From the NCBI GenBank assembly GCA_905221605.1, contig CAJNDS010000813.1, forward strand, positions 250,001 through 314,000: DNA of 64,000 nt, in the 5' to 3' direction. Numbering within the stretch: the stretch's first letter is position 1; each line of letters begins with the position of its first letter. The notes under the pieces were generated by a model. It did no database searches, was not told the origin of the DNA, and saw nothing but the letters and a program-made list of their open reading frames with translations. The stretch is from Symbiodinium natans. Taxonomy: Eukaryota; Sar; Dinophyceae; Suessiales; Symbiodiniaceae. Of the stretch, positions 40,501 through 52,402 are shown one piece after another. The translations under genes were made by a program, and so were the position numbers.

Positions 40501-43500
40501 TCTTGGTTGCTCATCTTCTGTACGTGTTTGCTTGGCCTGCCGCTGATTCTCTTCATGCCTGAGAGAGTCATATTCATAATATGGGAACCCCAACGGAAAC
40601 CATGCTGTAAAGGCAGAAATGATGTGCTGTTGCAGTCGATCAACAACTGATCAAACTTTTCTCTGCAGACTGCATTGTTAGGCGGGCGCATCAGAGGAAG
40701 AGTGCTGCACTCCGGCATGATCCCTAGACAGGGCCTGACAGAGTACCATGTATGTATGGTATCGTGGACAATGTGTAGCGGATACGTCACTAACACAGAG
40801 TCTCACAAGCCCCCGAGTCCTGCGCGGCTTTCAACTGCGACCAGTCCAAAGGCTTCAAGTACGTTGCAGCCCACCATGCGGTGAACCCAGAGTGGTAAAA
40901 CATGCCATTTTGAGTCTTTGGCGCTGTGCTATTTCCCATTAGTGCTTAGGATGCCCCACAGCCTGCAGAGAATCCAAGCGACTTCTGTTGTGAGAAGACG
41001 TGCGCCTTTTTCGCGGAATCTTGGTCGCAACTGTGGATGGGAAGCTGCTCTGTGTGTGAGCGTGTGTGTGTGTGAACCTGTCTGTCACATGACATGAAAC
41101 TCAGATGTGCCGCACATGGCACGCCAACGGAAGCCATGCAAGGCTTGAGTGGATGGAGTTACTGACAAGAAACTCTTGCCTCGCAAGCGACCTGCCACCT
41201 ACCTGGCCCGCTCTTGCGTCACATGCATACATGACAATGTGACGGACGGATGAAAAGTTTCTCGTGATCGTAGAGAGATTTTCGGCATCATGTGACGGTG
41301 GTGTTGATTTTGGTTGTCCCCACTGGAGATGCCAGGATGATGACGAAGCTAGAAAAATGTTTCAGGGCATCCGCAAACAAAGCAGACTCAAAGAATGAAA
41401 GCAATGCAAAATCAGCCATCAGAAGCGGAGATCCTGCGAAATACCCGGCCCAAGTTGTTCTCTGTTTTAACTTGCCGGCGGAGGCAAAAGGGATCGCGCG
41501 TGATGGTGCAGGATCGTGCGTTCAATGTGCTTCAGTTGACAGAACGATCGTTTCATCGGCCGAAACGTTAGTGCCGCCATGCTCGGCGCAATCCCACAAG
41601 ACATCGGCTTGATAAGGGAGGCAAGGAAAGCGACTTGATGCCGGCGGAGGAGGAAGTTGGCACTTCAAGACCATCCAGCCCTGATCAGCAAGACGAGTTG
41701 AAAGTTTTGACTGTTATGCCACACTGTACAATGGAGCACAGTGTGAGCACAGACGAGGATGCCTGATTCTTGCGAACAACCAAGGACCAGTGTGGAGAGA
41801 ACAGAGGCACCCCAGCAGAATCGCATTTGGCGCATTTCCTGTGTTGCAGTGGAGTTTCTTGGGGTCCTAGTCTTAGATTCCCTTACAGAGTAAGTTTCGC
41901 CTCACTCCAAGGATTCTGTGGGTTTACTGGTCTAATTGTTTCACGACAGAATGCGCTTGCGAATGACTTGGCACACACCAGGTGTTGACACCTCGGACAG
42001 GGAGATGATGGACACCGCCTGTGCCTCATTCTGCCGTTTGGGCATTTTGTTGGCTGACATGAAGTTGGCCCGCACAAGACACCAAACGAAATAAGCTGGC
42101 ATCCCCCGATCAATGATGGCTAGAAGTCCAGGTCACACTCACACCTATGTTTTCCTCATCAATGTATTCTGATTTACTTTATTTGTATTCTATCTCTTTC
42201 AACATAATGCAGTTTAATACTATATATATATATATATATGCACATGTAACTTATGACACAGGGGTTCCTACATGAAGAGCAAGCAGTGGCCGGTGCACAC
42301 GACCTGCACCGCGTATTTCCTCGAAGCTTGCTTGCTTTTTGGACTACCATTCGCGCTCTCGCCTAGGCACGGACGTGGCCGTGCTCGCCGTGCGCCAAAC
42401 TGTCGTCGCTTTTTTGATGTCCTTGTTCGCCAAATGCAAGCTGTCCTCGTGTGTTCACCAAATGCGAAACTTTGGACCCGTTCGCAACTGTCGTCCTGTT
42501 TGACGCCCCGTGTTCGCCAGATGCGAAACTCCGTGTTTGCACACGCGTGCTGTTGGACGTGTTCTTGAGCCATTGGAATGCTTTTCCATCCCCAGATGGG
42601 CTCTCACTGTTTGGGGTCTAATTATGCTGACATTTTAATGTTACATATAATATGTTTGACCGAGCAGATTCTATACCCAATATACATAATCACTAATCTA
42701 TTTCATAGCATATGTTTCATATGCTTTCTGCAGAGCCTGCACAAATACGTTTGCATATTTTCAGTTAACTGCTTCAATCAGGAGATGTGTACTTGCATTT
42801 CAGGGAAGCGTATATGCAGACGCGCTGCAGTACCCGATACCTTGAGTAGTACATAGTACTAGCACTGTGAGGCTGTGACGGAAAGGAACTTCGAGAACAA
42901 GTGCTGCGAGCCCAAATGCTCGAGCGACTGGGCTTCCCAGAAGTCATCCAGAGCAGCATGTGCTGTGCACTGCATGCCCGCTTCATCGTTATTTTTTTCT
43001 GCGGCCTCTCCTCAGCCCGTCCATTCCTGGTCCCTATACGTGTCATAGATGCGACACAAAGGCTTCATAGGCAGAGCTACCGTACGCACAGCACTTGGTA
43101 AATTTGAAGGTTCGTTTATACTTGCTACTGCTGTTGCCGAAGACTGGTACAGCATATACAGCATGTTGTGCTTGCGTGGCTGCGGGTTGGCTGTACCATG
43201 AAGCCATGCCTGATCATTTCTGATCTTTGCCAAGGTGTTCGTTGCAAACCCAAGTACCATCACGATCCGACATACCGGGACTATTTGGTCTCGAAGGCGC
43301 TTGCACTCAAGAAATCCTTCTCCACCATTGCCTTAAAAAGGTGCCGTTCAAAGCCAAACCTCAAAGAGAGAAACTACCAGTAGCACACATGGGCGGAGAA
43401 CAGCGAAGACAGGTGCCCGACGGTTCCAGCTGCTGCATCCCCACATGTGCTGCCTACAGCTGCTCGAAAGGCAGTCGCGTTGAACGCGTTGTGCTTGTCC

Positions 43501-44842
43501 TTTCTCTCAGCCTCGCGTCTGCGCAATCCTGCGCAGATCTGCTGTTTTTGTTGTGGCCGCCTGTGATGTATGCTGCCGCACCTCTTGTCCTGAAATCTGC
43601 TCGTTGGAAGTATAGCAATGGTGGGACCTTGATATACAGATCGACTGCGCAGCAACATCAGAACTTGCAAAAACATGGCAAGTAGCAGGGACTCCAGAAG
43701 GGGCTCCAGCATTTCTCTTTTGCAGATTGGGCATCGAATCCTGACGTGGTCGGGTCCTGAGTTGCCCGATGGGGCCATGATGTTCGGGGGCCCCACTCGG
43801 CTGGGGAGAGCAAGGTGCGCAATGGTGCGCAGCAGCATTTAGTGGAGCATTTTGAATGGGCATGAGATGGATCAGCAACTTGAAGCGCAAGCGCAAGCCG
43901 CCCACCTAACCGAAGTCCTCAAAGGACTATACGATCTATACGGCAATGAGCACAGCTCGGACAGCTCAATTTACGCGATGTTAAGGAGCGGTGACATGCG
44001 TTGGCATGTTTGCCGCTCTTGGGGTGGCCAAGTCGGGGCAAACGACAAAGCACATGGTGGGGAAAGTTAGAAGAAACCCACGCCGTCCTTTTTGCAGGTG
44101 CAGCTTGCGGATGCTTGCGGTCAACTCAGGCCAACTTTGTCTCGGCGGGCTTGACGGACGAGGATTGTTGCCTGCCGCGGTGTTCTCTGCACAAGTGCGG
44201 AGATGGCTGGTTCACCAGCAGCTTTCCCGGACACTGCACTTCGCAGATCCTTTGACTTCTGATACAACTGTTTTTGGTAGGTGGTACATTGTAGCTTCGG
44301 GACTCGCCAGCCTGAGGCACCAACAAAGGAAAACTGATGAAGGCAAACGGGATGTAGGCTGCCTCTTGACTCCTCAAACACGGTTCTTCGAGATGGTCTG
44401 TTTGTAGGTGTCCTCCTCCAACACGGATTGCTGCGAGCCGAGCTGCAAGGATTTCCAGTGCCAAGCAGGACGGATGAGTCGGTTTAAACCCGGTTTAAAC
44501 AACTTGCCCGGTCAGGATTCACAGCACGCCAGATGTACGTCGCCAGGCTTTGCACGGCGACCAAGTGCCGAGACCACCCCAGACACGGGCGCTGAGGCTT
44601 GCTGCGAGTTCGGCACCCAGCAGTGGCAGCATGTTGCAATACGTTGTAGGCTTCAAGTCTTTGGCTCACTGTCCCGTGGAAGGTTCTGGACGCATGGACC
44701 CTTAGGGATCAGCCCGAACCAGTCCTATCAGTTCCGAACCTTTGTTGCCTTGTTGGTTTGCCTCTTCTTGTCTTTGCATAGTAAGCCAGAAACGAGGTTT
44801 CCTGAATTTGCTGCAGCGCCGGCTGCTTTGTCATGTGCTTAG
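37558..44842 (+). CDS. Cysteine-rich CCxPxC-repeat protein, many small exons
   Basis: At least seven exons carry the same pattern, roughly (D/N/S)xxCCxxxC followed by C and G. They are: 38863 (SDEECCDKLC); 40815-40894 (SCAAFNCDQSKGFKYVAA); about 40971 (NPSDFCCEKTCAFFAES); about 42900 (NKCCEPKCSSDW); 43413 (GSSCCIPTCAAYSCSKGS, after ACAG); 44130 (LTDEDCCLPRCSLHKCGDGW, after CTCAG); and 44408 (NTDCCEPSCKDFQCQAG, with ACCE about 50 residues on, same frame). A weaker copy at about 37580-37671 reads LPANAPSCLFECCDVPF. Another piece at 43168-43383 has CQGVRCKPKYHHDPTY. Dense, evenly spaced Cys suggest disulfide-bonded modules outside the cell or in the secretory path. I recall similar CC repeats in predicted dinoflagellate proteins of unknown function. 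No signal peptide is visible. Ends are approximate; the last frame stops at 44842 after a hydrophobic stretch (FVALLVCLFLSL). Weak exons could belong to other genes. Confidence 0.55.
41052..41078. repeat. Short (GT)n run
   Basis: TGTGTGTGAGCGTGTGTGTGTG lies just downstream of the SDFCCEKTC exon. Confidence 0.7.
41292..41769 (+). other. Open + frames inside the Cys-repeat locus
   Basis: A 106-codon + frame (41292-41612) is Lys/Ala/Ser-rich. A second short frame (about 41640-41766) reads EEEVGTSRPSSPDQQDELKV and stops at a TGA. They look more like protein than chance but contain no CC motif. They may be exons of the same gene or unrelated. Confidence 0.25.
42217..42241. repeat. (TA)n microsatellite
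   Basis: About nine TA units followed by GCACATG. It lies in an intron of the Cys-repeat locus. Confidence 0.85.
42360..42540. repeat. Degenerate repeat with core TTCGCCAAATGCGAAACT
   Basis: The core TTCGCCAAATGCAAGCT, TTCACCAAATGCGAAACT, TTCGCCAGATGCGAAACT recurs at about 42427, 42456 and 42513, with GTCGTC- and CGTGT-like spacers. The core holds a short inverted repeat (TTCGC..GCGAA). Confidence 0.65.
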
Positions 44843-44849
44843 GAACAAG

Positions 44850-45370
44850 CACCAACCTCAAGAAACCGGAAGTTTAAGATGCAGGCAAAAGGTGGGTACA
44901 TACACATGATCGCCCTGTACGCACGTGGTCAACACAGTCCCAGGCATTCCTCTGTCATGTGAACAGCATCTAGAAGCGCGGCTCGTCTTCATGCTGTTGA
45001 GTGTTGTGCCTTTTCTGCTCAAGCGTGAATACTGGTCCTCGTCATGGCAGAGGACACACTGGATGCTTGCATGGAAGGCGACTGATCATACTTGTCTGCT
45101 GCGCAAGCTTAAGCTTCGCGAACTATGTAGTGCATCTATCGTTCAGTGGTTCCAAAACCATATCGCCAAGCCTCAAGGACACCACGATCTCGCATGTGCA
45201 GACTCTTGCTGTGTGTTGTTCGATACGGATAAATGAACAACTCTGGCACCAGACTTAATGTGACCATGCAACCCTTAGACTGCCGAGATTTCGGCCCCAA
45301 GTTCAGTCTCAAACAGCAATAGTGTAAGTTGCTGACATCAGGTTTTCTTGCTGCGAGTTCCATAGCTGTT
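44850..45370. other. Spacer after the Cys-repeat gene
   Basis: Two overlapping + frames (44925-45236 and 45001-45258) are open, but no motif, Cys pair or splice pattern is seen. Confidence 0.35.
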
Positions 45371-45375
45371 GTTAG

Positions 45376-45497
45376 ATGTATAAATGTATATATGTATATA
45401 TGTATACATGTATACATGTATACATGTATACATGTATATATGTAATGTATTTACGTGTATATGTATATATGTATATGTGTATATGTGTATACACCTC
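45376..45497. repeat. (TATACATG)n/(TATATG)n microsatellite
   Basis: Tandem TATACATG units, four at about 45402-45435, are flanked by TATATGTATATATG and GTATATGTGTATATG. The unit is self-complementary. Confidence 0.9.
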
Positions 45498-45499
45498 AT

Positions 45500-47770
45500 T
45501 ATTCTCCCCGTCCCTCCCATGACACGTGCCTGCTGCGGCTGCTGTCATGGAGGGGTGGGTAAAAATCTGAAATTACAACAGTACAAAATGTTCAGGCCCA
45601 ATTTACAAAGTACATGCCCAAAACTCCAAAAATGTGCTTGTGGGCCTGACCTTTTTGGACTTTTGGGTCTGAGACTCATGGACTTTTTGGACTCCCGCCT
45701 CAGAATCCTTGACCGGGCTATACCTATTTTTCGGGACGCATAATTGCATATGTCTACCCGCAAGACTTGTATCATATACCGTTTTGAATCAGACGTCAGT
45801 CCTACTTGGTGAGTTGAGTTGCGCATTTTATGTTTCATACTTATCGAAGAGGCTAGGTATTCCCTCAGTGTGGGGCTGATCTGTTTGAGATCAGTTTTTT
45901 ACGTGAACTCATGAACGCACTATGAACAGAATAAATTTGATTCAATACAACATGAACCGTATTGTGGATTTAATTGGGCCTTGCTTTGTTCAGACCGACT
46001 CTGATGCATGTCGGGGCCGGCTGCAGCAGAAACAGTTTGGAAAATACCGTCAGTGTTTTAGCTTTTGTTAGCGTGATTCGTGTAAGCAATTTTCGCCCCA
46101 GAGACGAGGTGGAAGGCTGCGTAAGATCATTTAAATGCACATGAAGAAAGTAAACTGCCGGTATCTTTCAGCTGTTAAGTTATAAACTCTACCCTCAGAT
46201 TAAACTACCAATCTGAGGGGCGGAAGGCATAGGTTTTACCGTTTGGTACTCAGTTTCGGAATAGAAAAAGGCAGTGTAGTTGATGACGAGTTGATGCAAC
46301 CAGCCTCAATTTGTCAAGTTAGTTTGTGTTTGAAAACCAGTGGGGGAGCCGACCCAGCTCATACGGATGAACCAATTAACATATCAAACTGCCCTGCTGC
46401 AATGGTATCAATCCTAAAGCAAGTGCAACAGAGGTTGCTCAACCTTTTGTAATTAGTTGGATACACATGCTTGTGGTTCATGTGTAAATGCTTCATTTGT
46501 GTCGCTAATCCCTCCATGTTTTTGTTAACTTTACTGCCTGAGCTAAGTATACTTTCTTCGCCTTTTACTCGCAACAAAGGAACACTTCATTGAAATCATA
46601 CAGCTGTTCAGCTTGGGGGTTGGCTCCTCGTTATGATGGTCTCTCCCCCATGTATATGTTGGCTCCTCCTTGTAAGTTTCACCCCTCGTCTGACAACATA
46701 TCATGTTCCAGCGAAAGTCTTCAACAAAAATCAAAGCATAAATGGCTACCGCCAGTGCCGCCGACCCCCAACAGGCGAACGCACAGCCTGGATTTGTGTA
46801 GTCACGGTTTAATCGAGAAAGTGTACCATTGTGAACCACAAACTCCCAACACACATTGAGAAGTCGGGGGGGCCAGCTAGGCGGGGGGGGGGGGGGGGGC
46901 GTGGGCTGGGGTCAGGGTAGGGGAGGTGAGGGGCCTTGGTGCTAAGGTTCCCGAGTCATCCATAACCGTATCTCCGTCCACCCCCGGCCCCCATGAAAAT
47001 CAATCATAAATAAATTATACATAATTGTATTAGGCCGGGGGGTATCCTGATCGGCTAGGCCCTTCAGCGATGTCTCTAAGAACTGTCGTTTCGCGAAACC
47101 TTGACTTGCAGCGACTTTTCATGGAATCACACCTAAAACCTTTGCATGGTAACGACGTAGATGCAACCCGCAGGGCGACGTTTTCTGTTTTGCAAAGTGC
47201 ATGTGCGCGGCATAGTTTTCGAGTCTCGGGCTTTGGCTAGGGGGGGCTGCGGAAGTTGTCCCACGAACTCTTAGACCCAAGTGTGAGTGGGGCAGGGTTT
47301 GAGCACAGAGCCTTTCGGAAAATTCGGAAAATCTGCAAAGCCTTGGCTCCGAAGAGTGCTGTTGCTAATTTCTTGTCGATGCTTCTCCTCTGCGCAACTC
47401 CTTCTATGCTCTGTCTGAGGATAAGTTGGAAGCAGAAAGCTCCTGCTCCTTTTTCACATTGTTTTATCATAAGTATACCAGAAGGAGCTTGACTGATGAA
47501 TATTTGGCCATCGATCTCATTTATACCTGGCTCTTATGATTACTTACGAGCACGTGAAACACTGAAGCCAGCAACGAAACGATAAGACAAGGTGTTGATG
47601 GGCGCCATGGGCTGTCAGGCAAATCTTCCCATGCCATCAAATCGATATGGCCTGGATACGCGGCTGCCTGCATTTCTTCCAGGCGAGCACATCCCAACAC
47701 TGGTGGCGTGGTTCAATTGATTCACAGCATTTTTTGCGTTCAGGAGTGGCTTTAGATTAGCTTGTTACAC
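45500..47770. other. AT-richer gene-free block
   Basis: Compared with its neighbours the stretch from about 45750 to 46560 is visibly richer in A and T and has few long ORFs. It includes a perfect 10-bp inverted repeat (listed separately). A poly-G run lies at about 46884-46902. No gene is recognised. A 69-codon + frame at 46243-46452 lacks a motif. Confidence 0.45.
46192..46219. repeat. Perfect 10-bp inverted repeat with 8-base loop
   Basis: CCCTCAGATT, then AAACTACC, then AATCTGAGGG. As RNA it could fold to a 10-bp hairpin. The surrounding AT-rich DNA would suit a small inverted-repeat element, but I see no target-site duplication or longer arms. Confidence 0.6.
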
Positions 47771-47775
47771 CAGCA

Positions 47776-48850
47776 ATGCCGAAAACTACACTACACTATA
47801 GCATGGCGGAGTATGTTTGCTGCGTATTTGCATCTTTGGAAAATGGTTGGCAGCTCAGGCACTCATCAACCCTTTTGCAGGCGAGGTCCTCCACTTTAAG
47901 CGGGGTGATCGTTGTCTTGGCCTTGCGCTTTCCCTTGCAAGGTGCCATGGCTGGTGCCGACATCCTAGAGCTTGCACGCTTGACACCGTATTACCAGGAG
48001 AGCTAGAACTGAAGAGATGGAGCATCTTCGCAGGGCCTCAGCATGATGTCACATGCGGGGATTCCGGCATGTTCGTCTGATCTGTTTCCAGCTGAGCTGA
48101 TGTTGTAGCTATCCGAACTAACTAATGGTCTCCTTTATCACCCCTCTACATCCCTGCACCCAAGTGTGGGTTTTGCCAGTATCTTCAGTCGTTAATGCCT
48201 TTCAGCATCTTGAGATGGGTTGATGTGTCCTTGAAGGACCGGTTTTTCAACATCATTGATGTGGTCAAGGATCAGCGTCCAGGAGGATTGCTAGACGTTC
48301 TTCGGCAAGAGCTCTGCCTCGCGAAGAAGGAAGCCAAAGCCATGGGGACTCGCCCCAGACTCATCTCAGGTGCCCCAACAGCACCTGGCGCACTTCTCTG
48401 CATCCCAACATGTCTACTGTCAACAACGTATGCACCTAGGATGTGCAACTAGGCTCCCTCAAAGCTTCCTGTTGTAAGGCGGTGGAGATGGCACGGCATC
48501 CTTTGCACTCTTCATCCTCTTTGCAGCCCTGCGTGCAGACAGCTCCCGTGAGGACGAGGCTGCAGCATGTGCTAAGCGTAAAGTTTGCTTCTGTCAAGTT
48601 GCTGTATGTTGCTGTTTATTGTCACCCCTGTCTGGGAGGGTCTAGCCGACACCGGAAATGGCTTCATCTGGACAGATGACGAGATGGCAGAATCTTTTCC
48701 AGCCCTTGCACAGATGCCGTTAGGCCGGTTGCGCATGCAGACATCACCATTGAACTCCTGCATTGAAGCACATTCAGGAAGAAATCCTGTCGCATGCAGC
48801 TTTGCCTTTCTGGATAGTATTTTGCGGTGTTTTGTTTGTAGTAGCAGCTA
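47776..48850 (+). CDS. Unrecognised exon cluster
   Basis: The most convincing piece, about 48195-48370, follows a TTTGCCAG-like region and reads VDVSLKDRFFNIIDVVKDQ, then GGLLDVLRQELCLAKKEAKA, a charged helical segment. Two overlapping frames precede it at 47776-48080, and a frame at about 48640-48790 reads TGNGFIWTDDEMAESFPALA. No known domain is visible and the exon order is not proven. Confidence 0.35.
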
Positions 48851-48854
48851 AAAG

Positions 48855-49900
48855 GTAGCTAAAAGTGGACTCTGAGGCTAGGCTAGGGCTAGGGCCCATG
48901 GGAAGTAGCTCCCATCATCCAAGCTATGCGGCAGGCTCGGCGAATGATTTTGGCCGTACATTGGGCTGGGGTAGAAAATACCCCGGAGACCGAGAGTCGC
49001 GCTTCCATCTGGATTGCAGGAGCATGCTTCACAACACGACCCGATATGTCAACGTCGCTCCACTTTGCTCTGCTTAAGGTCATATGTTGCTCGCAAACGC
49101 AGGAGACACGCAAAAGATGCCCTGCTTAGCTGGATCGAAGCTGCTATCAGTGGCCTGGCTGAGCTACACTGGGCTACACTGTCTCGTCGCCAGTTTTGTT
49201 TCTCAAAAGGACCACAGTTGATACAAAACATGAGGACCCCCTCGAAATCGTCCGCGGGGGGGCGGGGTGGGTCTGCCTGCCACCTATTTCCGGCACCTAT
49301 TTTTGCAGAGTGGGCGGAGGGGGTGGGGGAAATAGGTACCAGGACATCCTGTGGAGGTGCGTCGGGACTTTGCGCTCAGATGCGCTCAGCATGGAGACAT
49401 ACTGCAGTTGCTTGCTGATGCTATTCTACAGAAATGTATTGGTACGGGAGGGTGGGGGGGACTCTACTCTCTCTCCCTATAGTTTCCTGCAATCAACCGG
49501 ACCAACCCGCACCTCCCCCCTTTCCAACATGTCTCTCTATGTGCGTGTGTCCAGCTGCGTGCCAGCCCTTTGAGGTAACCCTGAAGCAGTGTCGGGCTTG
49601 AAATGAGCGCCTCGGGGGCGGGTTTGGTTGCTGCTTCAAGGGGGTTTGTAGAGTGCCCCCCCTGTCCGGCCTGTTTTTGTTTGCTTCCCTGTCTTGTTCT
49701 TCACATTCTTGCACCACCAGGCGGCGTGGTGGAGCAAAATCGTTGTGGGCGATCCGGGGAAAGGCAAACAACATGTGGTTCGCGACTCCGTTTGGCAGGG
49801 GACCTGAACGGCGCGGAAATAGGTCCCAGTACTTATTTCTCCCCTCCCCCCTTGAACCCCCACTCACCCCACCCCCCCCCTCAGGTAGTCCTGTTGTGGC
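48855..49900. other. Spacer with G- and C-rich patches
   Basis: GGGGGGGCGGGGTGGG at about 49254-49270, GGAGGGGGTGGGGG at about 49315-49330 and CCCCACCCCCCCCC at about 49860-49882 break up the reading frames. No gene is recognised. Confidence 0.4.
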
Positions 49901-52118
49901 CCTTTTTGGTCGCCTTTTTTGTGGCCATGCTCAGGCTCCAAAAGTTCGATTGCCAACTTCGACATCTTTGGAATAGTGGCTGCCCCAGCTCAGACATTCA
50001 GACATGTTGCATTCTTTTTACTCTGGTTGAAGTACGAAGTACTCAAGTACTCTGTGCCACAGGTACCAGAGGCAGGCAAAGACTCCTGCGACTTCAAGAT
50101 CTGCGAGCTCGGAGGCCTCCTTCAGTTCCAGAGTGTGGCGTGCAGATGCGTGCAGCGAGCTTGTCCTCACGGGAGGTCACCGCGGCATGGATCCAAAGGT
50201 TTACATCGACGGCAAGAAACACCTCGTGATGAAGGAGGCTCCGTGCTCACCAACTGATATCGACCATGGCTTGAGACCTTTTTGAGAGAAGATGAGAGAA
50301 GGCTGGGCTTCCTGTGCCGCTCTTCGTTTGCCCTTTGGCATCCGAGACGCGCGAGTGTGTGTGCAAGCGCAAATGCGAGCTACGCGCTGTGCTTTGCGTC
50401 GGGCTTTAGACGATGCTTCGCGATGCTCAAGAACTTGCTCAATGTGGTTACAAGGCCTATACTTTTCAGCTGGCTTCGGCTGTGGCCTCAGTCTACGAAG
50501 CGAGCGTTTTCTTTCGTATGTTTCCGTGGCACATCATGCAGCTTCGCACATCTTTGCATGTGGCTGTGGAGCAGAGTGTCTGAGGTGCTTACATGACCGC
50601 TCGATTTCAGATGAATCGACGGAAAAGCCCGATCTGGAACAAGCTGGAGTACATGAGGCACCTTGCAGACCTTACCAGCCACAGGGGCAGCACAGCACAA
50701 CCTCACAGGGTGCCTGTCTTCTCTGTGCAGGCAAGGCTGCGGCATGATCGCAGAAACCATACCGCCGCAGTTGAACGTTGGCCTGGACAAGGCACTTCTA
50801 TAGTTTCTATAGGACAAATGTGCGTGTTTCCTGATAGGTATGTCTTGTCTACGACGTGTCCCGAAGCAGGCAGAATCACTTGAAATCACCCTCATCACTG
50901 GAGCTGAGGTCGAAATCTTTTGTGGCAACGAGCGCTACTTCCCGCCGAGGAGCGTGGATGGCACTGGTGGCGCACGCTACCGTGAAGTTGGGTTTTTGAA
51001 TATCAACTGGCAAGCCGGTACCTTGCTGCAAAGTGGCGCAAGCCAAGACCAAGTTGCTACATGTTGCTACCACACTGAACTTGAGGCATGCTGAATGGTG
51101 CAGAACGCGCTCCACTTCCTGCCCGGCTTTGCTCTACACGAGATCCAGCTCATTTCAACGACGGACTGATGGACATGCGGCCATCTCAGACTCTTGAAAT
51201 CTCTTGAAGGGGAGCCACAACATTTTCTCGGCACCATGGCTCCTGTGCCCAGGTACCGCGGCAAATTCATGAGTGTGGCAGCCTCAGACACGGGCAAGTG
51301 GACCGGGCAATGCTGGGGACGGCGAGGTGCTAAAGAACCCTGGCTTGGTGTATCAGACCGACAAGAAAGAGGCTGCACCTCTGCACCTCTGCAGCTGCTG
51401 TGTTCCGCCCCTTTTTTGAGCCTTGCAATGCCTTGCATGTATGTTGCAAGCGACTCCGGCGACTCCAATCGAGCAAAGCGCATTGAAGTCCAGCCAGGAA
51501 GGCATGACTCTGACCTACTCTGGTGGGAAAGGCACCGGTGTCTTCTTCCAGTGGGATGGAGAGTCGCTCGCCTGAACCGATGCAACCACATGCGCATGTG
51601 CCCCCCCCCCCCCCCCCCCCATGTTCACACGGATTGAAAGTTGCAGGACACTGCAACGACCTGTCGGGCAGCTCTTTATGCCTCCAGCATCCAAGGTCAC
51701 GCTTCGCTTTCAGTCCGACTGGAGAGCCCTTCCACATACACATTCGGAAGATCCTGACAGTTCCAGCCTGTTTCTCAGCATTGCTCAGCGACGTTGACGG
51801 GTTATGCTGGGCTGCTGGGTGAGTCACTGAGCCACCTCATGCCCCATTGGTAGCACATGCACAAGAAGAGAGCCGGGCATGTCAGTAGAGTTCATTCTCA
51901 TGCCCAAGATCGAACCTCGCTCCCGAAGCTCTCCCGATATCACACTGATGTCTGACAACCTCAAAGCCTTTCTAGCTTTCTGAACGCAAGCTTGGCTGCA
52001 GATGGTTCTTGGGCCGTACTACGACCACCGCATAACTGGAGATCCTGACAACGGCAACGCGGTCGCGTTCAGCTTCTTGGTCAACATAAGAAGGGCGAGC
52101 TTGTTGCTTGTTTCTTGA
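49900..52118 (+). CDS. Multi-exon gene of unknown function
   Basis: A run of protein-like exons on the + strand. About 50146-50284 reads LTGGHRGMDPKVYIDGKKHL, then VMKEAPCSP. About 50875-51060 reads ESLEITLITGAEVEIFCGNE, then RYFPPRSVDGTGGARYREVG. About 51235-51310 reads PRYRGKFMSVAASDTGKWTG. About 51483-51573 reads QEGMTLTYSGGKGTGVFFQW. About 51672-51720 reads MPPASKVTLRFQSDW. About 51885-51983 reads ILMPKIEPRSRSSPDITLMS. The final exon, 52002-52118 after TGCAG, reads MVLGPYYDHRITGDPDNGNA and stops at a TGA. Beta-strand-rich, Gly/Asp-rich sequence suggests extracellular or binding modules. KVTLRFQSDW recalls the end of a CUB-type domain, but that match is too short to rely on. Start and most exon borders are unknown. 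Confidence 0.45.
51600..51620. repeat. Poly-C run
   Basis: An uninterrupted run of about 20 C in the intron between two exon-like pieces. Confidence 0.85.
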
Positions 52119-52315
52119 GCTGCTTGCAACAATGACAAGGCCACGTACAGTTTCGAGGGGTGTTTTTGTTTTGTTTTTCCTGGTGGCGAGGGGGCGTCTT
52201 CTCTTGAAGGGGTTCCTTGTCTCTTCCGATGAAACCATCTAATTTCCCTTCGTTTCAGAGAGGAAAGCCTTTTACTATAGTGGGTTGGACGAACAAGGAA
52301 GACGGAAGGAAGGAA

Positions 52316-52402
52316 TCAGGGAAGGAATGAAGCACGGAAGGAAGGAAGGAAGGAAGGAAACAAACAAAGGAAGGAAAAAAGGAAGGCAGGAAGGAACAAA
52401 GC
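52316..52402. repeat. (GGAA)n polypurine microsatellite
   Basis: GGAAGGAAGGAAGGAAGGAA is interrupted by ACAAACAAA and GCAGG. Confidence 0.9.

Noticed and set aside
40125-40796. 223-codon open frame on the minus strand
   Set aside because: There is no motif, and it overlaps the Cys-repeat locus, whose neighbouring exons read on the + strand. Length alone is not enough in this composition.
51672-51760. CUB domain
   Set aside because: Only about 12 residues resemble the family. The Cys pairs and preceding strands needed for a CUB call are not visible.
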